This document shows positions 48,640 through 58,362 of a stretch of 58,362 nt of DNA, piece after piece. Each line of letters begins with the position of its first letter. Position 1 is the stretch's first letter. The position numbers were made by a program, and so were the translations under genes. Source of the DNA: Echinococcus granulosus (lineage: Eukaryota > Platyhelminthes > Cestoda > Cyclophyllidea > Taeniidae); assembly GCF_000524195.1 (NCBI RefSeq), contig NW_020170457.1, positions 279,124 through 337,485 of the forward strand, in the 5' to 3' direction. The notes beneath the pieces are model-generated. The model did no database searches, was not told where the DNA came from, and saw only the letters and a list, made by a program, of their open reading frames with translations.

Positions 48640-50490
48640 TTGTGCGTCACTCAGTCAAAATCAAACACTCCACTTACCCTTGTGCCTAATGCTCTATCCA
48701 CAAAGGAGGATGGGTAACTCGTGATGAGGCAACGCGCAGGTATTCAAAAGAGTAATTTGGCACCTGTCACACGAGGTATGGGTTCATTCACTGTCAGAAA
48801 CACTGGATAGTAACGCTGAGGTTCATCTCGTTCATTTTATGTCTCTGGGCGATTTTAAGACGATTTCAGTGCCACATGTAAGGTCTGCACAATGCAGCGC
48901 CGAAGGGCCAGCTAAAGCCATCATGAATGGACGCTTAAACAAGGGAGGTGGTGGTGCTTCGAAGAAAACCAAGCTTCTGTTCTTCATCACTTTTACACAC
49001 TCAATAAAACAGGCTGCATAGAGGTAGCTAACAAGGTTATCATGTCTGTAACACTCATGTCTGCTGCTTGGACGCGTGCTCTTGCACCACGATGTGGCAC
49101 AAACATGCATTTGCGTTTCCCGTGGCTACCACTCCACAAGTCGGAATGGAGGTCAACAGTGGTCGTAAGCAGGAGCAGCAGCAATCTGAGCGATCCTGAT
49201 CAGCACGTGACGAATCGTCGACTACTAACTTTTCTGCATAAAGGTTCCGTCTGTCACCACCAGCTCACATCACCTTCTACGTCGTCGCACATACCACGGG
49301 GCACACGCACCTTCAGTGGTTTGCCTTCTGTCTTCTACATCCGCTGCAATGTCACAATTCTTCGTAACCTATGAACTACGGGGTTTGCTGCTGACTTCAT
49401 GACGGTGAACTTGCCATTTCATTTTCCATGGTATCAATGATGTCGCAATCACTGCAACTCCCATGCAGATTACCGTGCTTCAATCCACACGCATTCAATC
49501 TTATAACTGCTGCAGTGGGATTACCACATAAGCTGCCACACTCGCGCAGGTTGATGCAGCATCAAGTGCCGTGGTGCCGAAACGTTGCTTTCACTTTGGC
49601 TATTCCGATTTTGTGTGACAGAATACCCAGTGGGTAGTGTACAAAGACTTGTTGCATTGCAGGAGATGGAGAGGAACAAAGTCAAGCCATGGTAGTAGCA
49701 AGGTGGTGCATTCGACAATAATTTGCCATTTGTGCTGTGCAAAGATGAAGACGTGTGTGCCTATTGGACGGTCCTTGTGTACAGGCGTGCGTGCGTGCGT
49801 GCGAGTGGCTGTTGGTCATCTGCCGTTCAGACTGCTGTTTTCCTGTGTGATTTGCCTTCAGCTCTATTAGAAGGAGTCGGATACGTGTGTCGTTGGAAGA
49901 ATGCCAAATGAATGTGGAAGCATCTGCGAGGTTAACAAAGGGCCTTAAAGCGCACATTCGGCCCCTTCCGCAACTCGCCTCGTCACGGCCAACGTGTGCA
50001 GAGTTGTTCCAGGCGTTAGGACTTGTGCGGACGTTGCCATCACTGTCAGATTGCTGATGTTCAGCCTATCGGTTTGTGTTGCCTGTGCAATAGGATCGCA
50101 CTACATGAGCACCCTGTTTACAGTTTTCCCTCCCTCTCGTAATAAACCTTCTTTGATGCTTGCATGGCTTGTCACGAATGGAAGTGGTCTTGTACAACCC
50201 TTCTTAAATGGTAGGCGTTACGGTAGTGCTAATGGGACGAGTTTTGTCAGAGACCAGGAGGAAATATGGTGTTGTTGGTTAGAGGGGCTAAAAGTTAGAG
50301 AGAAACATCCGGGTACACAAAATGTGCTGCGAAATGGGTAGAAGGAATGCGTTCTGTTATCTGGATAGATGAGGAGGAAACGCAATCAGTCAACAGGAGC
50401 GAATGGAAGCCTTATGTGCAGTGTCACACTGAAAAGGAGGAGTTTATATGTGCTAAATTCAAATTAAAACTCATGGTGCAAGGTAGAAGC
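48640..50490 (+). repeat. Tandem duplicate unit 1 (contains family A)
   Basis: It aligns along its length with 52920-54770 in the same orientation. Shared landmarks: GAGTAATTTGGCACCTG / GTGTAATTTTGCAACTG near the start, the family A head and tail, CAGAGTTGTTCCAG, CGGTTTGTGTTGCCTGT, and GCAAGGTAGAAGCAGTAG / GCAAGGCAAAAGCAGTAG at the end. Confidence 0.75.
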
Positions 50491-51049
50491 AGTAGACAAG
50501 GCAAACCCATCTCGGTTTAGGTCTACTTACAGGTCCACCCTATCATGCATCATGTTTCCAGTAGAGTCGCTCGATGCCACGACATTGCAAAGCTTGAATA
50601 CACCAGAAGTGGTATTGATGGCCACTGGGAAATGGTTGATGCCTTCGGTTGGATTTCGCCTAATTCACTTACATCGGCAACATGGAACGTGTAGGTGCGC
50701 ATCGAAGTGTACAATGTTGGGAAACTCCTCAAATATTTGTTGACTGCAGACTTGTTGAGTGGGCACCTATTGACTCTCCAATCGCGCATCTCGATAGCCA
50801 AGTTGGAAGACAAATAAGGCCGAAATTGATAAGAAGTCGACTAACCATTCCTGTCTGTCAATACATAGTGCCACTTGTACAGCAGGGGAAGGCGACAACT
50901 GCATTATCTTGACTGCTTCACTTCGCTCCCAATTATGCGATGTCTTATAGAGTGTATTTGATAAACAAGATGATAACCCACATTGTGGTGCTGCGTACAT
51001 GCAGCAATTCCTCATACCTGGTCCAGAACCTCGAGATTCACGCCATTAC

Positions 51050-51490
51050 AGGTGGATTCCACTGCGTGATCATTGCCACATGAAAAGGTGCCAACTTCCA
51101 AACAATCGTACTATGTCATGAAAATATTCCTACAACCACACAGGAGAATGTGTTGGCTTAAGTGTCAATGCCGCTGCAGCGGAGGTTAATTCAATCAGCT
51201 AGGATAGACACATGGCAGTCCATTTGTGAGTGCCAATGACTGGGATCGCTTTGCCACTATTAACCACAGAATAGCACAATTGCTTAGATCATGAATGTTT
51301 GCAGAGGCACCGATTATGTTCATTGTCACTCGGATCGTGTGGAGATGAGGAAGGTGATGTATGTGGGTGTTAAACGGACCTCGTATACAGGCAATTTTGT
51401 GTTTGACTGTTTGTCATATGTTGATTAGGATCACTCAGATTGTTGCTTCCTCCTACGACCACCATCCACCATTATTTTGACTTCCGGAAT
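51050..51490 (-). repeat. Family A repeat, head part
   Basis: It aligns with 39350-39810. Its head end (CACCATCCACCATTATTTTG then ACTTCCGGAAT) abuts the AKR fragment at 51505. Confidence 0.8.
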
Positions 51491-51504
51491 TAGCTGGTCA
51501 CTAC

Positions 51505-51822
51505 TCTCTCCGCTGATGGAACAGCCATTAATTCTCAAACTTGTCGACGAGTATGGCAAGATGCGGGAACCGATTGCCCTTCGACACAGACTGCATTTAG
51601 GCCTCCATGTCATTTGGAAGAGCAAATCACCCGCCAGCTTGGTTGAATATTTACAAGTAAAATGCATCAATTTCTTTCTTGCATAGTAAACTTCCCTCGT
51701 GGCTATCGCAGTCTTTCCTTCTCCTAAAAAAATGTCAGACGTTGAAGAGAGCAAGGAGGTAATGAAACAAATGGAACAACTCAAGATAAAAAAAGGGTGC
51801 TGAAAAGGGTAGCACATGCTGT
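51505..51822 (+). pseudogene. AKR fragment A: exons 6 and 7 with their intron
   Basis: 51505-51656 matches AKR exon 6 and stays open (LSPLMEQPLILKLVDEYG ... LVEYLQ) up to a kept GT donor. After an 82-nt intron and a GTCAG acceptor (51739), exon 7 follows (GAGAGCAAGGAGG ... GGGTGCTGAAAAGGGTAGC) but has lost several bases and runs into TAA. The kept intron shows copying at DNA level, not retroposition. No exons 1-5 adjoin it. Confidence 0.85.
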
Positions 51823-51839
51823 TACTATTTTTGACGTCT

Positions 51840-52470
51840 TTCATTTAGCAAGAAGATCCAGAACGTTGCGAATGCGCACCTTTCTGCTTGCGGTTTGACC
51901 CGGTGTTGCCGCTCGTAGTAAAGGTTAACTGCCTGTCTTTCTAATTCACCCCAAAAAAATATATACTTTATGTCTCGTCTACTGCACATTTTGCATACCC
52001 TAAATATCGTATCCCCTCAGAGCCATTGCCTACCTACCTTATATTGTGCTATGTGGCCTTCCGATCTGTAAGAAAACTCGAGCTGTTGCCATGGTCTTCA
52101 CTACCTCCATTTATGTCAGGATGTGCTAGCTTCCTCTACTTCGTGACAACCCATGCTTGAATGGAAGAAGGTCTGTAATGAATGAGTAGGAAAGATGTGA
52201 GATGATGGTGGCTTTGTGGGACTATTGCATTGCTCTGCTAGAGCCACTCGACATGCGTGAAATAAGTTAGGATTGTAAAAGCAAATGTGGGACAGTCAGA
52301 CAGTCGGGACAATGTTTTGTAAAAGTAGCAGTGGATGGAACATCCTTGCCAACATTGCTCAAGATGTGACAAGCTAATTGACAGGACGGTTGTCACCACT
52401 TACTATCGTTGATTTTGCCCATTCCTCAAGCAGCCTCCTCGCTGCCTAAAAAGTAGAATCAAGTCAGATC
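51840..52470. other. Unassigned spacer
   Basis: No gene, gene fragment or repeat that I can support. Confidence 0.4.
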
Positions 52471-52479
52471 CTTGTCTCG

Positions 52480-52770
52480 TCCCCTGTAGGTAAAGGGCGA
52501 TCTCACTGAGAAATTGTAGTCTGTTCAACAGCTTACCAATTGCCAATCACATGCTCACCTCTACACAAGGTCTGTTTGCCACGCCCGCATGCACCTCTTC
52601 AGCTTTACACGAAGCAGAAATGGACCACCTCTCTAGCTTGGGTTGTCGTCTGTCTTATGCATCTGTTACAAAGCCTCAGGTCTTTGCAAACTATCCACTG
52701 TATGACGAGTGCTACAGGAAAATGAAGTCACCTTTCAAGAAATCTTACTAGGTCATTAAAATTTTGCCCT
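52480..52770 (-). repeat. Family A repeat, tail and part of middle
   Basis: It aligns with 39160-39430 (GTCTGTTTGCCA, GGTTGTCGTCTGTCTTATGC, CTACAGGAAAATGAAG). Confidence 0.75.
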
Positions 52771-52919
52771 AAACTGATGTCTAAAACGGTGTTGAGGACT
52801 TGCCTCATTGCTTCATTGCGTGTGCCGCACCTACATGCGGCTCAAGTGCGCAGATACCTGACATGCATTCTTTACTGCTTTGTCAAGAGTATGCATTGAC
52901 TGAGTGCTGTACTTACTTA

Positions 52920-54770
52920 AGTTCATTATTCAAAATCGAACACCCATTTTGAGCCTAATGTTTTTACCCCAGTGGGGGATATGGAATTGTCATGAGTTCA
53001 CGCGAAGGTACTCAAAAGTGTAATTTTGCAACTGCCACGAGAGGCATAAGTACATTTATATCAAGATTCAATGAGTGGTAACATAAAGATTTGTCTGATT
53101 TTACTTTATATCTCCAATCAATGTTAAAATAGTTGCAATATAGACATCAACGGGCGGAACAGAGAAGATAGTTGAGGAAGGGGCAGAAGTCCGCCTTGAC
53201 CGTCCACCGTCTTCACTACTTGCGGTGGTTCCATGAGTTGGCGCCGATGGTCGTCTGCATGGGAGATGGTGAAAGTTGGGCGAAATGGTTCTACCCAAAC
53301 GCAAATGTCAACAGATGAAGTGTGATAAGCCTCAAAGGGTAGCATGTTGTTATTCTTCATCACTTTTGCATATTTAACAAAACGAATTGCATGGAGGTAG
53401 TTTGCGAGCCTATGATGTCCACAACACTCTCACATCTGCTGCTTGGGCACATGCTCTTGCACCATGAAGTGGCACAATCATCCATTCGTGTGTACCGTGA
53501 CTACCATTCCAGAAGTCGGAACAGAGGTCAACAGTGGTCGTAAGCAACAGCAGCAATCCGAGCGATCCTGATCAGCACTTGACGAATAGTCAACCACTAA
53601 CATTTCTGTATAAAAGCTCCATCTACCACCACCTGCCCGCATCTCCTTCTTCGTCGTCGCACATACCAAGTGGCACACGCACCTCGAGTGGCTTGCCTTT
53701 CGTACTCTACATCCGGTGTAATATCACAGTTCTTCGTAACCTATCAACTACGAGGTCACTGACTTTCAAGATGTCCCAGTATCTGGTACCTTCAAGCACA
53801 CTTCCATGCTTCAGCTCACAAGCATTCAATCTTCGCTTTGCTGCAGTAAGATTACCACATAAGCTCCTGTACCCGTGTATGTTGTTGCAGGATGCAGTGC
53901 CGTGGTATTAAAAAAACTGCTCCCAATTCGAGCAATTCGTTTCATTGTCACAGAATACGCAGTGGATAGTTCACAAAGATCCATCCCATTGCATTGGATA
54001 GTAAGTACAAAGGGCAGGCCATAGAAGCGAGATTTTCCATTCAAAACTGACATTCCATTTGTCTCGTGCAAAGACTTACATGCGTGGTGAACAGTCCCTG
54101 AACACAGGTGTGCATGCATGTGGCCATTGGTTAGGTGCTGCTAAGACTGTAGTTTCTCCGTGTGACTAACCATCAGAGATGTGCGTCAGTGTTGCCTCAA
54201 AGGAGGTTGGGAGGATGTGCCCTGAAGGAGGAAGAATCTGCGAGTTGTGTCAAAGGTCTTGGTTAGCACAATCGCCGCCTCACCCTGCATGTTGCGTCAC
54301 GGCCAACATGCACAGAGTTGTTCCAGCTAGTAGGACTTGAGCGAACGTCGCCATTGTTATCAGACTGCTCATATTCGGCCTGTCGGTTTGTGTTGCCTGT
54401 ATAATAAGACTGCACCACATGATCACCCTTCCTTGCATTTCCACTATCCATTCATATTACACCTTCTATACTAGTACGGTTTGTAACGAAATGAAGCAGG
54501 CCTCCGTATCCGTTCTTACTGGGTAGGTCATAAGGTAATGCTAAGTGACGAGTTGTCTCACCGAGAGGCAGTAAGGCGTAGAGGGGCCAGTTTCGATGCG
54601 AATAAGCTAGAGGAGTGATCTAGGTATTCAAATTGTGTAGTAAGAGGTAAATTTGAAGTACACACAACCAGTAGTCGTGCACAAACAAAAGCAAATAAAA
54701 GGGGGAAATGATAATGTGCTGAGTTTAAATCATGCTTCATGGTGCAAGGCAAAAGCAGTAGTTAAGAAGA
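52920..54770 (+). repeat. Tandem duplicate unit 2 (contains family A)
   Basis: Direct partner of 48640-50490, about 4.3 kb away. The family A head is at 53345-53900 and the tail at 54030-54170. The ACK exon-12-like stretch at 53148-53260 is not evident at the matching place in unit 1. Confidence 0.75.
53148..53260 (-). pseudogene. Probable second decayed copy of ACK exon 12
   Basis: The plus strand resembles 16640-16735: GAAGATAGTTGAGGAAGGG.CAGAAG against GAGAGAGTTGAGGAGGGAGAAGAGG, then CTTGACCGTCCACCGTC against GCCGACCGGCCGCCGCC. It lies about 90 bases upstream of a family A head and antisense to it. Confidence 0.5.
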
Positions 54771-54774
54771 GTTT

Positions 54775-55260
54775 GTTGCGTTTTGTTTGCAGGTTTCATT
54801 TAAGATGTGCCGGCAGCGCTAAAGTTCATCTCCATTTGTCGCACTTTTTAACGATTTCAAGAGTCAATGCTTATTCCATTGGTTGGTAGTAGACCGCCAC
54901 AACCAAACTTACAAACACTGTCAGCGTGCCATCAGTGAAGTTCGACTAGTGTTAACGCGGGCAATAAGTTGGCCATAAACTGAAGCAGATGGGGAAACCA
55001 CATTTTTAAACGGTGTGATAAAATGAACTTTTGGTATTCAAAATAAATACTGAGCGTAGTTTTGTGCTGAGAGGAATGGGTACATTACATGCTGGTAGAG
55101 CCCCGGCTACGTGGCCACCAACTCTCACGTGTCTAGCATATGTACTATGTCAAACATCACGTTTCCATCTGCGTATTTTAGCACCATAGTATTACTGGTG
55201 TATGGAAAATGGCAGAAAAGAACTTGAAGTGGACCTCCAAATTCCATGCTTTTGATGAAT
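54775..55260. other. Unassigned spacer
   Basis: No gene, gene fragment or repeat that I can support. Confidence 0.4.
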
Positions 55261-55264
55261 GAGA

Positions 55265-55400
55265 GGATGGATTTCGGTACTTGATATAGAGTGGGTCAGT
55301 GAAAAAGGTGGAGATCCAAATATACGATCTGAAATAGATAGAGACTTCACAGGCACTTTAGACTAAATTTGGACTTTGAAATGCGTTTCATACCCAAAAT
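55265..55400 (-). pseudogene. AKR fragment: exon 3 copy
   Basis: The plus strand matches 2196-2330 (TTCGGTACTTGATAT, GAGATCCAAATATACGATCTG, GACTTCACAGGCA). Substitutions and small indels break the frame. The match extends a little into the following intron. Confidence 0.7.
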
Positions 55401-55654
55401 GGACTGTATCGACATTTGTTTGGAAAGAATTATTTGGTTACCGAAGTGACAAATCACCACAGATCTGGTGAAGGGTTGCCTAATTTAATAGGATGAATTC
55501 ATAGAAGGAATTCCTTAAATATTCATTATGGTTTAGACATGTAAGTGGCGGCAATAAACAAAAACATAATAACATCACATCGTTGTATTTAAAAATAACA
55601 AAGTGCTGTCTATCTCTGGAACACTTTGAACAGTCGAAATTTATTCTATCATGG

Positions 55655-55885
55655 CTAAGAAACTACCATAAAACGGAAAGACATTTAAAGCTCATATGTA
55701 TTTTACTATGCAAAAGCAAAGTACCTCCGCCGATGGAACAACCTTGGAATCTAGGAAGAGGCGAAAATTGTGGCGAGGCGTCTGCTCAGACTGCTATTCG
55801 ACATGAATTTGCAGCACCACCTGTCTCATTTTCAAGAGCAAAGCACCAGCCACACTAAATGAACATTTGCTTGTTAAAGGCGGTA
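55655..55885 (+). pseudogene. AKR fragment B: exon 6 copy with upstream intron
   Basis: Similarity begins in intron 5 (CATTTAAAGCTCATATGTAT) and continues through exon 6 (CCGATGGAACAACC, CAGACTGCTATTCGACATGA, AAGAGCAAAGCACC). There are frameshifts and a stop after KHQPH. Confidence 0.75.
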
Positions 55886-56139
55886 AATTATTTAAGTCAT
55901 TTAGAGTGTCCTCCTTGACTGCGGCTTTTGCCTTGCAACATGACTTCGTATCATCTCCTCCTTCTCAGTGTGGGACTGTAAATAACACTTCCGTTTGTGC
56001 ATGACGACTGATTGCGTGTACTTCACATTCACGCTAAAAATCAAAACAAATATCCACAACCCAATTTACTGCTCATTTTAGTTACCTGGATTAGTGCCTC
56101 TAGCTTATTGCACTCAAAGCTTGTCCAAATATTCGTTCC

Positions 56140-56330
56140 TTCCTGGCCTGTGAAAAAACTCGTCCACTTCGCATTACCATATCCAGCGAAACCATGCGCG
56201 AGTACAGGAGCTTATGTGGCAATCCCAATGCACCACATGCGCTCTGGATGGCTGGAGTTCTGCCCTTCTTCTCTGACACAGTATCACAGGTCTTCATAAC
56301 CCATTTACCATGAGACCCAGGAAATATCAA
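56140..56330 (-). repeat. Family A repeat, middle part
   Basis: GAGTACAGGAGCTTATGTGG matches the reverse complement of 53858-53877, and the stretch around it follows. Confidence 0.55.
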
Positions 56331-56679
56331 ACTGCTCTATTGTGGTACATCTTGCCAACCCCTATGTAATGATGGTACATTTATCCCAATCACTTCCACT
56401 TGCAAATGGACTACTATGAGTGTTGAGAGAGCATAAAATAGAACAACATAAGTAGGCAACGGCTATAAGGGGACGCGGTAACGAATGTATACAAAATGTG
56501 CAGTAAGCTGGACAGAGGGTATTTTTGCCTACTTTGGGTGAATTAGAAAGACAAGAATTTGACCATTACCTCAAGCGGCAACAATGGGCGCGATCGCAAG
56601 CGGAAAGGTGCACAGTCGCAGGGTGCTTGATTTTCCTTATAAATTAAAGACGCCGAGGATGTTAATAACATGCGCGACC

Positions 56680-56940
56680 CTATTTCAGCACCCTTGTTCC
56701 ATCTCTCCGTGCTGACTCAAAAGTCGGACACTTGTTGGGAGAAGGAATGACTGCCATAGTTATGGGGCAAATTCACTATGCCAATTAGAAACTGGTGCAT
56801 TTTACTTGTGAATATTCAGCCAAATTGGCGGATGATTTGCTCTTTAAAATGACACGAAGACTGTAATAATGTCCATGTCAAAGGGCAATGGGAGCTGGCA
56901 TCTTGCTATACTCGTCGACCAGTTCAAGCGAATGCTTTTA
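56680..56940 (-). pseudogene. AKR fragment C: exon 7 and exon 6 copies in gene order
   Basis: 56820-56940 matches the plus strand of 1510-1640 (TGCTCTTTAAAATGACAC, TGTCCATGTCAAAGGGCAAT, GAGCTGGCATCTTGC). 56680-56750 matches a shortened exon 7 (TTTCAGCACCCTTGTTCC, GTGCTGACTCAAAAGTC), with an intron-like spacer. The frame is broken. Confidence 0.75.
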
Positions 56941-56949
56941 TGCTTAAGC

Positions 56950-57570
56950 AGTAAGTACACTACTCTAACTTACACATAAGTAGGATCAGCCTGGCTCACT
57001 TGAACTCTAGTGCCTAAGAGTTACCGCTGAAAGGCAAAAAGTGCACCGGAATACACAAGCGACTTGACTGATGGCAAAGATGGCGTTGAGATGGTGTCTG
57101 CATTTGCAGGGAGGGGAATGTACAACTTGAAGCTATATCAGAGTCAACTCAACATAACTACAATAACCACTCTAAGAATTCACTTCCATTGACGTTATCT
57201 TAGAGCCCCCCAACAATACTTCCAAGTAGCTATATTAGCCTCTTCAGCGCTGCCTCTTTGTGCATTTAAACCGATCTGTAAATAAGTACTAAGTCAGAAG
57301 TAAGTCGTATGGCTTTTGGGAAAATCAACTCAAGCAGGTGTTAAAGATGGCATTTCAAACTTGGCAGAAGGACCGATTAAATACAGTGGAATTCCATGTT
57401 TCGATAGAAATCCGGGATATGGAGCTTAACTACAAAATTTTCTGAGGGAATCAATGCCATCCGTACAGATACGCGTTTTCTCAACCGGAAATTCGATCTT
57501 GCAACCTCATATAAAACACTTCACTAACTCACTCCTCGACAATGCTTTTCCTTTTAACTCTGGATCCTAC
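56950..57570. other. Unassigned spacer
   Basis: No gene, gene fragment or repeat that I can support. Confidence 0.4.
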
Positions 57571-57579
57571 CAAATGCGG

Positions 57580-57900
57580 TGCTATCAATAAAGACGGCAC
57601 CACACCCTAAACTTGAAAAAAGAAGAATGAGTGGAAGGGGAGGAGGAGGAGGAGAAAGAGGCTTTCATTTTCCTACTGACTTGTGATGGCTTGGTGGAAA
57701 TGGAGTCGAGACGCAGCCTAAAGCACTCTGCGCACCTCTCAGTGTAGACCGGTATTAGTTTAAGTGACGATATCCAACGCAGAGGAGAGGCACTCCATCC
57801 AAAGCCTAGATATAAATGTATTAAGGGTAGATACAAGCAAACTGCAAGAAGGCAAATTCTTACTGATTGCACAAACAAGATGTTTATCTCCTTATCTGGA
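57580..57900. repeat. Second copy of the 40.3-41.2 kb repeat, rearranged
   Basis: 57600-57740 is the reverse complement of 40380-40540, whereas 57830-57880 runs in the same direction as 41080-41130. One half has been inverted relative to the other copy. Confidence 0.5.
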
Positions 57901-58309
57901 AATATTGTTAAAAGTAAATCTGTTCGCCTCTTTTGCAAAATGCTCCAATGTGTCCTCTACTTCTGCTTGTCCACTTGTAACCCCAATGTCAGAATGTACC
58001 AAAAAGAACTTGGTGTCCATTCCACATATCAAAGCCAACGCGGTGTAGAAATCGCAAATTAGCCCAGAAAAATTTGTCGTGCTACGTATTGATGAGGTAG
58101 GATATGCAATAGTAGATTGTGCAGTCTAGGCACAGTCGAGTAAGCTAAGTTCAAGTGCATACTATTAACAGGTGGTGATCGGTTTTCTCCAAAATCGACA
58201 CCACTGCTGTACTCTTCTATTTCCCCAATACTTTCACGCACGCAAGTTCACCACTGCTTTGAGGTTGTTTGCAAGGTGATGGAGCCAATCAAAATCTTGC
58301 ATAAGCTGT

Positions 58310-58362
58310 ATGGAGGCGTGACAGAGGTTACCATTCCAGAAGTCAAAATAATGTTGGACGGT
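58310..58362 (+). repeat. Family A repeat head, running off the window
   Basis: GTTACCATTCCAGAAGTC followed by AAAATAATGTTGGACGG matches the head near 53505-53540 and the reverse complement of 51465-51490. It continues beyond the window. Confidence 0.6.

Larger units (their letters stand above)
43060..48640. other. Low-copy region with no supported gene
   Basis: No complete gene. Exon-like stretches: plus 44347-44455 (acceptor TTCTTTTCAG, then IPLPQPNMFYVTYARLSDAQ...TAA); plus about 44600-44756 (EAIRAVEADRRLRRRCESIR..., donor GTAAGA); minus 47822-47656 (acceptor TTTTTGATTAG, VRDIGGIPFPSMTDAVGSWV...TGA); minus frames at 46380-46580 and 47282-47524. None is recognised, and none forms a chain of matching phases. 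Three copies of the 16-bp near-palindrome lie here. Confidence 0.35.

Noticed and set aside
1..58362. tRNA, rRNA, CRISPR arrays, bacterial operons or phage genes
   Set aside because: Looked for by eye and not seen; the spliced genes and sequence character are eukaryotic.
37460..58362. Whole right third as one inverted copy of the ACK-AKR locus
   Set aside because: ACK then AKR fragments appear in gene order on the plus strand, but other fragments are on the minus strand and most exons are absent, so a simple palindrome does not fit.

Overview
This is a eukaryotic nuclear window and most likely comes from a flatworm, probably a tapeworm. The basis is gene architecture: long introns mixed with introns of only 35, 37, 70 and 74 nt, plus protein divergence typical of flatworm orthologues. 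I cannot name the species. Two runs of exactly 100 N (11819-11918 and 29261-29360) show that this is a scaffold of joined contigs.

Layout. (1) 64-291 (+): one intact tyrosine-kinase C-lobe exon with both splice sites. (2) 1345-4850 (-): a complete aldo-keto reductase (AKR) of seven coding exons with the full catalytic tetrad. No initiator ATG was found before its first exon; a flatworm spliced leader ending in AUG would supply it in frame. (3) 7703-36134 (-): an ACK/TNK2-type kinase (activated CDC42 kinase) in 12 exons that join in phase, with SAM, kinase N-lobe and catalytic loop, SH3, CRIB, a PPxY-bearing linker and a UBA-like C-terminus. The kinase C-lobe exon is missing from this strand. 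The only copy is the inverted exon at 64-291, whose phase fits the ACK junction exactly. (4) About 37.4-58.4 kb: a repeat-rich region with no intact gene. It holds a dispersed repeat (called family A here) in both orientations, a 1.85-kb tandem duplication, a 40/57-kb rearranged repeat, and decayed fragments of the window's own two genes (ACK exon 12; AKR exons 3, 6 and 7).

The two genes lie head to tail, ACK upstream of AKR, on the minus strand. ACK is a cytosolic signalling kinase downstream of CDC42; AKR is an NADPH-dependent carbonyl reductase. Nothing here shows that they act together.

The main things to check are: the displaced C-lobe exon (misassembly, inversion or paralogue), the recurring association of family A with fragments of neighbouring exons (possible gene-fragment capture), the possible spliced-leader start of the AKR, and a 16-bp near-palindrome GTCACRNATRYGYGAC seen five times. 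All similarities were judged by eye; no database search was run.
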